A DNA stretch of 64,000 nt from NCBI RefSeq assembly GCF_036346105.1, contig NZ_CP107811.1, forward strand, positions 5,785,501 to 5,849,500, written 5' to 3'. The translations under genes and the position numbers were made by a program. Each line of letters opens with the position of its first letter. The stretch's first letter is position 1. This stretch comes from Streptomyces sp. NBC_00539 (GTDB lineage Bacteria; Actinomycetota; Actinomycetes; Streptomycetales; Streptomycetaceae). The notes under the pieces are model-generated. The model made no database searches. It saw only the letters and a program-made list of their open reading frames with translations, and was not told the DNA's origin. Below are positions 40,777-49,300 of the stretch, in pieces.

Positions 40777-41640
40777 CTACGCCCGAACGAACCGGACCTC
40801 CAGGCCCGGTCCCGCCTGGGCCGCCGCGTCCAGCGGGCGGCCCGCAGGGACCACGCCGAGCACCGGGTAGCCGCCCGTTACCGGATGGTCGGCCAGGAAC
40901 AGCACCGGCAGGCCGTCCGGGGGGATCTGCACCGCCCCCAGGACCATGCCCTCGCTCGGGAGTTCCCCGCCCCGCCGACGGGCCAGCCGGGGCCCGCCCT
41001 CCGTCCGGAGACCGATCCGGTTCGACCGGGCCGACACCCGGTACGGCGAACGCAGCAGCCCCGCGATCGAAGCCGCCTCGAACCAGTCGGCCCGCGGCCC
41101 CAGCCGCAGCGGCAGCACCAGCACCGACGGCGGCCCCGGCACCCCCAGGGCGTCCGCCCCGCGGACCGGCCCCGCCCCGGCCGGACCCACCGGCAGCACC
41201 GCGCCGGCCGACAGGACGGCGGGCCCCAGACCGGACAGCAGGTCCGTCGAGCGACTGCCCAGCACCGGCGGGACGGCGAACCCGCCCCGCACCGCGACGT
41301 AGCTCCGCAGCCCGGACTCCGCCCGGCCCACATCGAGCTCCGCCCCCGCCCGCAGCCGGACCGGCGCTCCCCAGGCCGCCGGGCGCCCTGAGACCCGTAC
41401 CGCGCAGGGCGCGCCCGTGACCGCCACCGTGACCGGGGCCCGGGCGCGCAGCGCCACCCCGTCCAGCGTGGTCTCCAGGACGGCGGCGTCCGCCGGGTTG
41501 CCCACGAGGCGGTTGGCCAGCGCGCACGCCCCCGCGTCCAGCGCCCCCGACCGCGGCACACCCAGGTGCGCCAGACCCGGGCGCCCCCGGTCCTGGACGG
41601 TCGTCAACGCCCCCGCCCGCAGCACCAGCAGCCCGCTCAC
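40777..41640 (-). CDS. pxpC: 5-oxoprolinase subunit C (biotin-dependent carboxyltransferase-like)
   Basis: A 287-residue protein of the carboxyltransferase domain family (allophanate hydrolase subunit 2/KipA). Motifs LTTVQDRGRPGLAHLGVPRSGALD, SNRIGLRTEGG, PSEGMVLGAVQIPPDGLPVLFLADHPVTGGYPVLG are typical (shown in parts). With PxpA and PxpB it opens 5-oxoproline to glutamate using ATP. The GTG at 41640 overlaps the pxpB stop (GTGA), so all three genes are translationally coupled. It is last in the operon and converges with the HEAT-repeat gene. Confidence 0.92.
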   Translation of the reverse strand: MSGLLVLRAGALTTVQDRGRPGLAHLGVPRSGALDAGACALANRLVGNPADAAVLETTLDGVALRARAPVTVAVTGAPCAVRVSGRPAAWGAPVRLRAGAELDVGRAESGLRSYVAVRGGFAVPPVLGSRSTDLLSGLGPAVLSAGAVLPVGPAGAGPVRGADALGVPGPPSVLVLPLRLGPRADWFEAASIAGLLRSPYRVSARSNRIGLRTEGGPRLARRRGGELPSEGMVLGAVQIPPDGLPVLFLADHPVTGGYPVLGVVPAGRPLDAAAQAGPGLEVRFVRA

Positions 41641-42248
41641 GAGCCCGCCTCCTCGAACCGCACCCGCACCCCCGGTGCGAACAACGCCGCAGGCTCCCGC
41701 GCGGGGTCCCACACCACCGCGTCCGTCGAGCCGATCAGCTGCCAGCCGCCGGGGGAGGAGCGCGGGTAGACCCCCGCGTACTCACCGGCCAGTGCGAGGG
41801 ACCCCGCCGGGACGGACGTACGGGGCGTCGCCCGCCGGGGCAGGTGGAAGCGGGCCGGAAGCCCCGTCAGGTAGCCGAAGCCGGGGGCGAAGCCGCAGAA
41901 GGCGACCCGGAACACGAGGCCGCCGACGATCCCCGGCACCTCCCGCGCGCCCACGCCCCACAGCGCGGCCACTTCCGCGAGGTCCGGCCCGTCGTAGCGC
42001 ACCGCCACCCGCACCAGCGGCCCCTCGGACCCCGCCAGGGCGGGCACCTCCCAGCGGGCGATCCGGGCGCCCAGCCCGGCCGGGTCCGCCACCCCGTCCA
42101 GCAGTACCGTCCGCGCGGCCGGCACGATGTCCCGTACGCCGCCCAGCTCCCCGCGCCGTCGCAGCAGCTCGGCGTGGAGCGCGGCGACCTCCTCGGCGGA
42201 GTCCGTCTCCAGCAGCAGCGCCCCCGTTCCCACGACGAGCGGCCTCAC
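41637..42248 (-). CDS. pxpB: 5-oxoprolinase subunit B
   Basis: A 203-residue protein of the allophanate hydrolase subunit 1/KipI family. The pattern VRVAVRYDGPDLAEVAALWG, then FCGFAPGFGYLTGLP, PRTSVPAGSLALAGEYAGVYP and PGGWQLIGST is characteristic (residues about 85-180). The GTG at 42248 overlaps the pxpA stop. PxpB pairs with PxpC in the ATP-dependent 5-oxoprolinase. A B. subtilis relative, KipI, inhibits a sporulation kinase, but the complete pxpABC set argues for the metabolic role. Confidence 0.92.
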   Translation of the reverse strand: MRPLVVGTGALLLETDSAEEVAALHAELLRRRGELGGVRDIVPAARTVLLDGVADPAGLGARIARWEVPALAGSEGPLVRVAVRYDGPDLAEVAALWGVGAREVPGIVGGLVFRVAFCGFAPGFGYLTGLPARFHLPRRATPRTSVPAGSLALAGEYAGVYPRSSPGGWQLIGSTDAVVWDPAREPAALFAPGVRVRFEEAGS

Positions 42249-43024
42249 GCGAACGCCTCCACCCGTACCCCGGCCGCGCCCAGCGCCTCCCGGACCCGCA
42301 GCGCGAGGCCCGCGGCGCCCGGGGTGTCCCCGTGCAGGCACAGCGAGCGCGCTCCCACCGGGACCGCCGAGCCGTCCGCCGCCGTCACGACCCCCTCGGC
42401 CGCCATCCCCACCGCCCGGGCCACCACCGCGTCCGGGTCGTGCAGCACCGCCCCCGGCTCGCCCCGCGGCACCAGCGTCCCGGCCGCCGTGTACGCCCGG
42501 TCGGCGAACGCCTCCGGCACCGCGGGCAGCCCCGCCTCCCCGGCGGCCGCCAGCAGCAGCGAACCCGGCAACCCCAGCACGGGCAGCCCGCCGGGGCCGG
42601 CCGCGAGCAGCACCCCGGCGACGACGGCGCCCGCCTGGCCCGCGTCGTGCACGGTGCGGTTGTAGAGCGCGCCGTGCGGCTTCACGTACGAGACGGCGGA
42701 GCCGGCCGCCCGTGCGAACACCTCCAGCGCACCGATCTGGTAGGCCACCTCGTCGGTCAGCTCGCGCGGCGGCACGTCCATCGCCCGCCGCCCGAAACCC
42801 GCCAGGTCCCGGTACGACACCTGCGCCCCGATCCGTACGCCCCGCTCGGCCGCCAGCTCACAGACGCGGCGCATGATCGACGGATCCCCGGCGTGGAAGC
42901 CGCAGGCCACGTTGGCACTGGTGACGACCGACAGCAGCGCCTCGTCGTCCGTCAGCGTCCACCGCCCGAAGCCCTCACCGAGATCGGCGTTGAGGTCGAT
43001 GACGGGTGTGATCACGGGAGCCAT
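42245..43024 (-). CDS. pxpA: 5-oxoprolinase subunit A (LamB/YcsF family)
   Basis: A 259-residue protein with the YcsF hallmark IDLNADLGEGFGRW at the N-terminus, then SANVACGFHAGDP, IGAQVSYRDLAGFGRR and YVKPHGALYN. It is the subunit that acts on 5-oxoproline, a damaged-glutamine/glutamate product. The ATG at 43024 has no ribosome site; TACGCT, a possible -10 box, lies six bases upstream, so the transcript may be leaderless. It is divergent from the condensin-like operon across 119 bases. Confidence 0.93.
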   Translation of the reverse strand: MAPVITPVIDLNADLGEGFGRWTLTDDEALLSVVTSANVACGFHAGDPSIMRRVCELAAERGVRIGAQVSYRDLAGFGRRAMDVPPRELTDEVAYQIGALEVFARAAGSAVSYVKPHGALYNRTVHDAGQAGAVVAGVLLAAGPGGLPVLGLPGSLLLAAAGEAGLPAVPEAFADRAYTAAGTLVPRGEPGAVLHDPDAVVARAVGMAAEGVVTAADGSAVPVGARSLCLHGDTPGAAGLALRVREALGAAGVRVEAFA

Positions 43025-43130
43025 GCGGTGAGCGTAGAACAGGCCCGGCCGAACCGGGCGTCGTGCGGGACGGGCCCTGGGGAGGATCCGGCCGAACCGT
43101 GCCGTTTGGGATGTTGTCCGTGTCAGCGCC

Positions 43131-43144
43131 TAGTCTTTCCGTCG
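43131..43144 (+). promoter_or_regulatory. Leaderless promoter of the condensin-like operon
   Basis: TAGTCT (43131-43136), a common Streptomyces -10 box, is followed by seven bases and then GTG at 43144, so transcription would begin at or beside the start codon. There is no ribosome site. A TTGGGA lies 19 bases upstream as a poor -35 box. Confidence 0.45.
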
Positions 43145-44649
43145 TGACTCTCCCTGCCCCGGCGAAGCCCCTCGTCTCCCCGGCGCCGGGCCCGGCCGCC
43201 GACGAGGGCCTGGCCCGGCGCCTGCGCGCCCTCGCCTGCACCGCCCCGCTGCACGACCTCGACGTCCGCAAGGCCAATCTGGCCGGCGAGTACGGGGTCT
43301 ACGCCATGGCGGAGGTCGCGCTGGCCGCGATCGACCTGGTCACCCTCAACATGGACTTCGACACCGGCGCCGACCACGAGCAGATAGTGGCCCGGCTGCT
43401 GCCGCGCGTCGCCGCCCAGGCCCCCGCCCGGCCCACCGCCGAGCACGAGCGGGTGGCGCGCTGGGTCCTGGAGAACCTGATCAACGTCGGCAGCGTGGAC
43501 CGGGGCTTCCGCGCGATCTACGGCACCTTCGGCCCCGACGGTGTCTACGTCCGCAGGGACTACGACTTCAAGCTGATCGAGGAAGTCCCCGGCTACGGCG
43601 GGGCGGTGTACCTGCGCACCACCGACGAAGCCGTGAACGTGCTCGTCGGCGCCCTGGACACCGACGTGACCAGCGCGCAGATCGCCGCCGAGGTCAAGCT
43701 GGAGGTGCTGATCAGCCGCGGCCGGCTCGCCGATGCCCAACTCGCCGCCGAACAAGCCAGGTACCGCACGGTCCAGTACGCGGAGACCCTGCGCCGGACG
43801 CTGGACGCGACGCGGCGCAACGTACGGGCCGTGGACTGGCTCGAAGCCGTCCCGGACATGATCGCCGAGGCCCTGGAGCACGTCGCCGACCGCTACCGGC
43901 ACGAGAACGCCATCCTCACCAACATCCGCAAGGCCCGCGACGAAGCCGAGGACCCCGACAACAAGCGGCGCGCCGCAGAGCTGGTCGACATCGTCAAGGA
44001 CTGCATCCGCCGGCACACCCAGCTCCAGTCGCGGCTGCTGGACGCCGGCCCGCTCTTCCGCGCCGAGCAGGACCGGCAAGCCTTCGCCGCCCCGGCGCCG
44101 CGCTCGGGAATCGACCTGTACGGGCAGCTGATCGCCCCCGTGCTGCCGTTGCCGCTGGAACGGGCCACCAAGGTCACCGACGCGTTCTTCGCCCGGGGAA
44201 CCGGTCTGCGCACCCCCGTCTCGGTGCGGGTCGCCGACCTGGTGGAGATCCTGCTGACGCCGCCCGTGGAGCGCGAGCACCTGGGCGTGGAGATGCCCGA
44301 GCCCGACCTGATCGCCACCCCGGACGACAGCCGGTTCAGCGAGGAGCAGCTCGCCGCGGCCATGGTGCTCCTGGACCTCCCGCACGACGCCCCGCGCCGG
44401 CTGTCCGGCCTGCTGGCCGAGGCCCGGCGCAGCGACCCCGAACTGCCGTACCTGGTGGCCCTGCTGGCCGTCCACGCGGCGAGCCCGGCGGTGGGTACGG
44501 CGTACCGGCAGGGCGAGGAGCGGCTGCTGTTCGCGGTGGACGACGGCACCGAGCTGGACGACCCGGAGTTCGGCGGCGCCGACCTGATCGTCGGCACGGC
44601 CCTCCTCGACGCCGCCGCCATGACGGCCGCCCGCACGGAGGCATCGTGA
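43144..44649 (+). CDS. MukF/JetA-like (kleisin-type) subunit of a condensin-like system
   Basis: A 501-residue soluble protein. Residues 35-160 look like winged-helix material ending in VYLRTTDEAVNVLVGALD; 165-300 are long charged helices (ISRGRLADAQLAAEQARYRT onward to the DPDNKRRAAELVDIVKDC segment), and the C-terminal 170 residues form a second compact region. This layout and place, first in an operon with a winged-helix protein and a giant SMC-like ATPase, parallels MukF/MksF/JetA. The assignment is by architecture and gene order, not by a search. GTG at 43144 fits a leaderless transcript; in-frame ATG at 43111 is an alternative. The stop overlaps the next GTG. Confidence 0.65.
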   Translation: MTLPAPAKPLVSPAPGPAADEGLARRLRALACTAPLHDLDVRKANLAGEYGVYAMAEVALAAIDLVTLNMDFDTGADHEQIVARLLPRVAAQAPARPTAEHERVARWVLENLINVGSVDRGFRAIYGTFGPDGVYVRRDYDFKLIEEVPGYGGAVYLRTTDEAVNVLVGALDTDVTSAQIAAEVKLEVLISRGRLADAQLAAEQARYRTVQYAETLRRTLDATRRNVRAVDWLEAVPDMIAEALEHVADRYRHENAILTNIRKARDEAEDPDNKRRAAELVDIVKDCIRRHTQLQSRLLDAGPLFRAEQDRQAFAAPAPRSGIDLYGQLIAPVLPLPLERATKVTDAFFARGTGLRTPVSVRVADLVEILLTPPVEREHLGVEMPEPDLIATPDDSRFSEEQLAAAMVLLDLPHDAPRRLSGLLAEARRSDPELPYLVALLAVHAASPAVGTAYRQGEERLLFAVDDGTELDDPEFGGADLIVGTALLDAAAMTAARTEAS

Positions 44650-45353
44650 CCGCCGCGTCCGCCGCGTGGGCCCGGCCGGGGCCCGTGTGCGGGCGGGGCG
44701 GTCTCCTCACCGTGCCGTCGGCCGTCGCCGCCGCTCCCGCTACCGCCGAATCCACCGCTTTGACCGCCCTGTCCGCGGCCGGCGCGTGGACGACGGCCGA
44801 GACCGCCGCGTGGCCCCGGCCGGTGCCCGTGTGTGGGCGGTGTGGTCCGCTCACCGCGTCGCCCCATGCCGTTGCCGCTCCCGCTCCCGCTCCGGTCGAG
44901 ACCGCCGCGTCCGCCGCGGGGGTCCGGCCCGCGCACCCGCGCGGGCGGTGCGGCTCGCACCGCCGAGCGCGCGGGGGCGGGCCACCCACCGGGCCGGGCA
45001 CGGGGTCGCCGGCGGTCACGGGCCCCCGGCCGCGCGCCGCTGCGATGGTCGGCCGGGTTGCCCATGTGCCTTCCGAGACGACCGCCGCGCCGCTCCCGGA
45101 GCGTTCCGCCGCTGCTTGCCCGGTCGGCGGCCGCGCTGCTTTCGGGCCGGTCTCTTCCACGGCCGCGAGCCCCCGCCCGGTGTCCGCCTCGGGGGCCGCC
45201 GGCCCCCCCGACCCGCAACGCCGGCCGCCCGCCGGGCCCGGCCGCCGGGCCGGGTTCCGCCGGGAGCCACGACGGCCGGGGCGGGGTCGGCCGCCGGCCA
45301 TCCCGGCGCCCGCCGCCGAAACCACCGCACCACACGAAAGGCACCACCCGTGA
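44646..45353 (+). CDS. Low-complexity repeat ORF inside the condensin-like operon, uncertain
   Basis: A 235-residue frame starting at GTG 44646, which overlaps the preceding stop, and ending in a TGA overlapping the next GTG at 45350. It contains three degenerate in-frame repeats beginning TAASAAWARPGPVCGRGG, TAETAAWPRPVPVCGRCG and TAASAAGVRPAHPRGRCG, 51 and 33 codons apart. Composition is Ala/Pro/Arg-rich, third positions are less G/C-rich than in neighbours (GCT, GGT, TGT, CAT) and no fold is evident. It may be real and fast-evolving, or a spacer that happens to stay open. Confidence 0.35.
   Translation: MTAASAAWARPGPVCGRGGLLTVPSAVAAAPATAESTALTALSAAGAWTTAETAAWPRPVPVCGRCGPLTASPHAVAAPAPAPVETAASAAGVRPAHPRGRCGSHRRARGGGPPTGPGTGSPAVTGPRPRAAAMVGRVAHVPSETTAAPLPERSAAACPVGGRAAFGPVSSTAASPRPVSASGAAGPPDPQRRPPAGPGRRAGFRREPRRPGRGRPPAIPAPAAETTAPHERHHP
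44648..44965 (+). repeat. Three imperfect repeats between the JetA-like and JetB-like genes
   Basis: Copies begin with GACCGCCGCG at 44648, 44801 and 44900. Each continues with a CCGGCC(C/G)G-rich block, a GTGTGCGGGCGG-like segment and a run of GCTCCCGCT or similar. Spacings (153 and 99 bases) keep the reading frame of the 235-codon ORF. Confidence 0.6.
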
Positions 45354-46252
45354 GCGACCACCACGCCGAAGCCCCCGCGTGGGGCGAGCCCGACGCCGCC
45401 CCGGGCCCGGCGCCGGCGCCCGGCGCCGCGGCCGTGACCCCCGCCGACGCCGCCGACGCGGCCCGGCTCGTCGCCTTCGGGCTCCAGCCCAAGCTGCTCC
45501 CCGCCCGCGACGCCGAGTACGCCGAACTGCTGCGCCGCTACCGCGACGAGCCCGCCTTCGGCCGTCTCGCCGACGCCGTCGCCACCGGCCTCGGCCTCGT
45601 CGTGCTGGAGGTCTCCGCGCGCGCCGGCATGGCGGTGGCCGCCGACGAGGACTCCGTCTTCGCCGTCCGGATGGGCGACTACGCCCGCCGCACCGCCGCC
45701 GACGGCGGCGACCGCTTCCTGCACGGCCTCGCCCACCTCGCCGTCGCCGCCCTGGCCTTCCCCCGCCCCGAGGACCTCGCCGACGACGGCTACATCGGCC
45801 GGATCACCGTCAACGGCGTCGACTCCTTCGTCCGGCAGACCTGCCGCCGCCTGGAGGAGCGCGCCGAGGAACTCGGCGAGAACACCGACCCCGCCTCCGA
45901 CGCCCCCGGCCTGGAGGCCGCCTGGCGCGTGTACGCCCGCCGCAGCGCGACCGGCGCCACCAAGGACGCGCGCCGCCTGGCCGGTTCCACCACCGGCATC
46001 GTCGGCAAGGCCGCCGCCTTCCTCACCGAATCCGGCTTCCTCCAGCGCACCGGCGACGAGTCCGGCGGCACCTACCGCACCACCCCCCGCTACCAGCTCC
46101 AGGTCCGCGACATGGCGGGCAGCGCCGCCATGGCCGAACTCCTGGAGCTCGGCGTGGTCCCCGTCAGCGACGGCTGCGCCACCCTCCTGCCGCCGCCCGA
46201 GGGCGACGACCTGGAGCTCGCCGCCGACGCCGGCCTGCCCTTCCACGCCTGA
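45350..46252 (+). CDS. MukE/JetB-like (KITE-type) subunit of a condensin-like system
   Basis: A 300-residue protein. After a Pro/Ala-rich N-terminus (1-40), helices with AAWRVYARRSATG and a clear winged-helix segment follow: STTGIVGKAAAFLTESGFLQ, then a TYRTTPRYQLQVRDM wing near residues 220-260. Tandem winged helices of this size, between a kleisin-like and an SMC-like gene, characterise MukE/MksE/JetB. The GTG at 45350 overlaps the stop of the repeat ORF. It precedes the SMC-like gene by 54 bases. Assignment rests on context and motif shape. Confidence 0.6.
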   Translation: MSDHHAEAPAWGEPDAAPGPAPAPGAAAVTPADAADAARLVAFGLQPKLLPARDAEYAELLRRYRDEPAFGRLADAVATGLGLVVLEVSARAGMAVAADEDSVFAVRMGDYARRTAADGGDRFLHGLAHLAVAALAFPRPEDLADDGYIGRITVNGVDSFVRQTCRRLEERAEELGENTDPASDAPGLEAAWRVYARRSATGATKDARRLAGSTTGIVGKAAAFLTESGFLQRTGDESGGTYRTTPRYQLQVRDMAGSAAMAELLELGVVPVSDGCATLLPPPEGDDLELAADAGLPFHA

Positions 46253-46306
46253 GCCCCGCGCCCTGATCCCCGTACGCACCACGAGAGACCGCGAGAACCC
46301 GCCGCC

Positions 46307-49300
46307 ATGTACGAGCTGTCCCGGATCCGCCTCTACTCCATCGGGCCCGCCGGCGCACGCTACGCCGACACCGTGCTCGACCTGCGCGGAGTCGGCGAGC
46401 CGGTGCCCCACCCGGCGCCCGCCCAGGCGGAGTTCTTCGAGGACGAGCCGACGGGCCCGCCCCGCCGGCCCGCACCCGCAGGCGTGCTCTTCCTGGAGAA
46501 CGGCGGCGGCAAGTCCGTCCTGCTGAAGCTGATCTTCTCGGTGATGCTGCCCGGCCACCGCAACACCCTCGGCGGGGCCAGCTCCGGCGTGCTGCGCAAG
46601 TTCCTGCTCGCCGACGACTGCGGCCACGTCGCCCTGGAGTGGCAGCACACCCAGACCGGCGAATGCGTCGTCGTCGGCAAGGTCAGCGAATGGCGTGGCC
46701 GGCAGGTCTCCAACGACCCGCGCAAGTTCGCCGAGGCCTGGTACTCCTTCCGCCCCGGCCCGGGCCTGAGCCTCGACAACCTGCCCGTCGCCGAGGCCAC
46801 CACCGTGCGCCCGCCCGTCGAAGGCGCCTCCGGCGCCCAGGGCCGCCGTCGCACCATGAAGGGCTTCCGCGACTCCCTCACCGAGGCCGGCAAGGCGTAC
46901 CCGCACCTGGAGGTGTACTGGGAGGAGATCCACGACCGCTGGAACGAACACCTCACCGATCTCGGCCTCGACCCCGAACTCTTCCGCTACCAGCGCGAGA
47001 TGAACGCCGACGAGGGTGAGGCCGCCGGTCTCTTCGCGGTCAAGAAGGACTCCGACTTCACCGACCTCCTGCTGCGCGCCGTCACCGACACCCGGGACAC
47101 CGACGGCCTCGCCGACCTCGTCCACGGCTTCGGCAACAAGCTCGGCCGCCGCTCCGAGCTGATGGCCGAACGGGACTTCACCGCCGGGTCGGTCGAACTC
47201 CTCACCAAGATCGTCGAGGCCGCCGAGACCCGCTCCCGGCTGCGCGACGTCCACGCGGGCGCCGAACGCCGTACCCGCACCCTCGCCCGGCGCCTGTCCG
47301 CCCGCGCCACCGAGGAACGCGGCCGCGCCGCCGAACTCGCCGAGCGGGTCACCGCGGCCGCCCACGCCGTCACCGCCGCCGAGTCCGCGCGCGAGCGCAG
47401 CGCCGCCATCTCCGCCGAACTCGCCTACCGGCACGCCTCGCTGGCCCTGACCGTCGCCGACAAGGCCGCCGCCGCCCAGCGCCGCGAACTCCTCGAAGCC
47501 CGCACCCTGCACTCCGCCTGGCAGGCCGCCGAGACCGTACTGCGCCACCGCGCCGCCGCCGACCGCTCCGCCAGGGTCGCCGCCGCCATCCTGGAGGCCG
47601 AGCGCGACGCCGCCCCCGCCCTGGCCGCCCGAGCCAGGGCAGCCACCGAACTCGTACGCGCCCTGCACACCGCCGCCGAGCAGGGTGAGGCGCGGGCCAA
47701 CGAGGAGGAGGAGCGTTCCGCCGTCCTCCAGGCCGCTGGCGAGGCCGCCCACCGCGACGCCACCGCCGCCGCCACGGCCGCCCAGCGCGCCCGCAGCGAG
47801 GCCGAACACCTCCGCGCCCGCCTCTCGGAGGTCCAGCAGGAGACCGCCGAAGCGGTACGGGCCGGCTGGCTCGACGACTCGGCGCCAGACGCCGACCCGG
47901 CGCGCGCCGCCCTCGCCGCGAGCGACGCCGAGAAGAGCGCCGTGGCCGCCTGGGACGAGTCCCGCGAGGCCGCACGCGCCGCCGCCGACGCCGCCCGCGA
48001 GGCCGCCGCCACCGAAGCCCGCGCCGAGCTCACCGCCGCCCGTGCCGCCGACGCCGCGGACGCCGCCGAAGCCGCCCACGCCGCGGAGGAGCGCGCGGCC
48101 GCCTCCCTGGCCGCCACCCCCCGCCTGGCGGAGCTGCTGGGCCTGCCCTCGGCCCCCGACACCTTCCTCCCGCGTCCCCGCGCGGGCGCGCAGCCGGTTT
48201 CCTCCCAGGCCGCGGACGCCGGTGCCCCCGGCTCCGCACCCACCGCCCAGGCCTCGGCCGCCCCCGGCCTGACCGTCGCCGACCTCGACCGGGGCTCCGA
48301 CGAACTGCTGCGGATGCTGGCCGATACCGTCGGCTCCGCCGAACGCCAGCTGTTCGAGCTGCGCACCGCAGCCGCCGAGGACGCCCGCATCCTCGGCGCC
48401 CTCGGCGACGGCGGGCTGCTCCCGCCCGGCCCCGACGTGCTCGCCACCGTGGAGTACCTCGGCGAACACGGCATCCCGGCCCTCCCCGGCTGGCGCTACC
48501 TCGCCCAGTCCGTGGACCCCGCCGACCACGCCGCCGTCCTCGCCGCCCGCCCCGAACTGGTCGACGGCGTCGTCATCACCGACCCCGACACCCACTCCCG
48601 TGCCCGGGAGGTCCTCTCCGGCGCCGCCCTGCTGCCCCGCTCCACGGTGGCCGTCGGCACGGCCGCCGCGCTGCTGGCCCCGGTTCCGCCCGCCGACGCG
48701 GATCCGGCCGGCTCCGGCATCTTCATCGTTTTCCCGAACCCGGCCATGCACGACGAACACGCCGCCGACGAGGAACGCCAGGCGCTGCGCACCCGCGCCA
48801 CCGCCCGGGACGCCGAGATCCGCGACCTGGCCGCCCGCCTCTCCGGCGACCGGGAGCTCGCCGCCCGGCTCGCCTCCTGGCGCACCGGCTGCCCGCCCGG
48901 CCGTCTCACCGAGCTCGCCGAACACGCCGCCGCCGCACGGTCGTTCGCCGAGGAATGCGACGCCGAACTCGCAGAGGCCCGTACCGTACGCGCCGAGGCC
49001 GACGAAGCCGCCGCCGACGCCGCCCGGGTCCGCGACGAGCGCCAGGACGCCGCCCAGCGCGCCCGCCGGGCCGCCGACGCCCTCTCCGGCCTCGCCTACC
49101 GCTTGCGCGAGCGCTCCGGCTGGCAGGCCCGGCTGCGGGAACTCGCCGACGAGGCGGCCGAGTCCGAGGCGCGCGCCGAAGCGTGCCTGGACCGCGCCCG
49201 CGCCGCCGACGAGGACCGCCGCGCCGCGCAGCGCGCCGCGGACGACGCCCGCCGCACCGCCCGCGCACTGCGCGCCGAGCGCGCCGACATCGCCGGCGCC

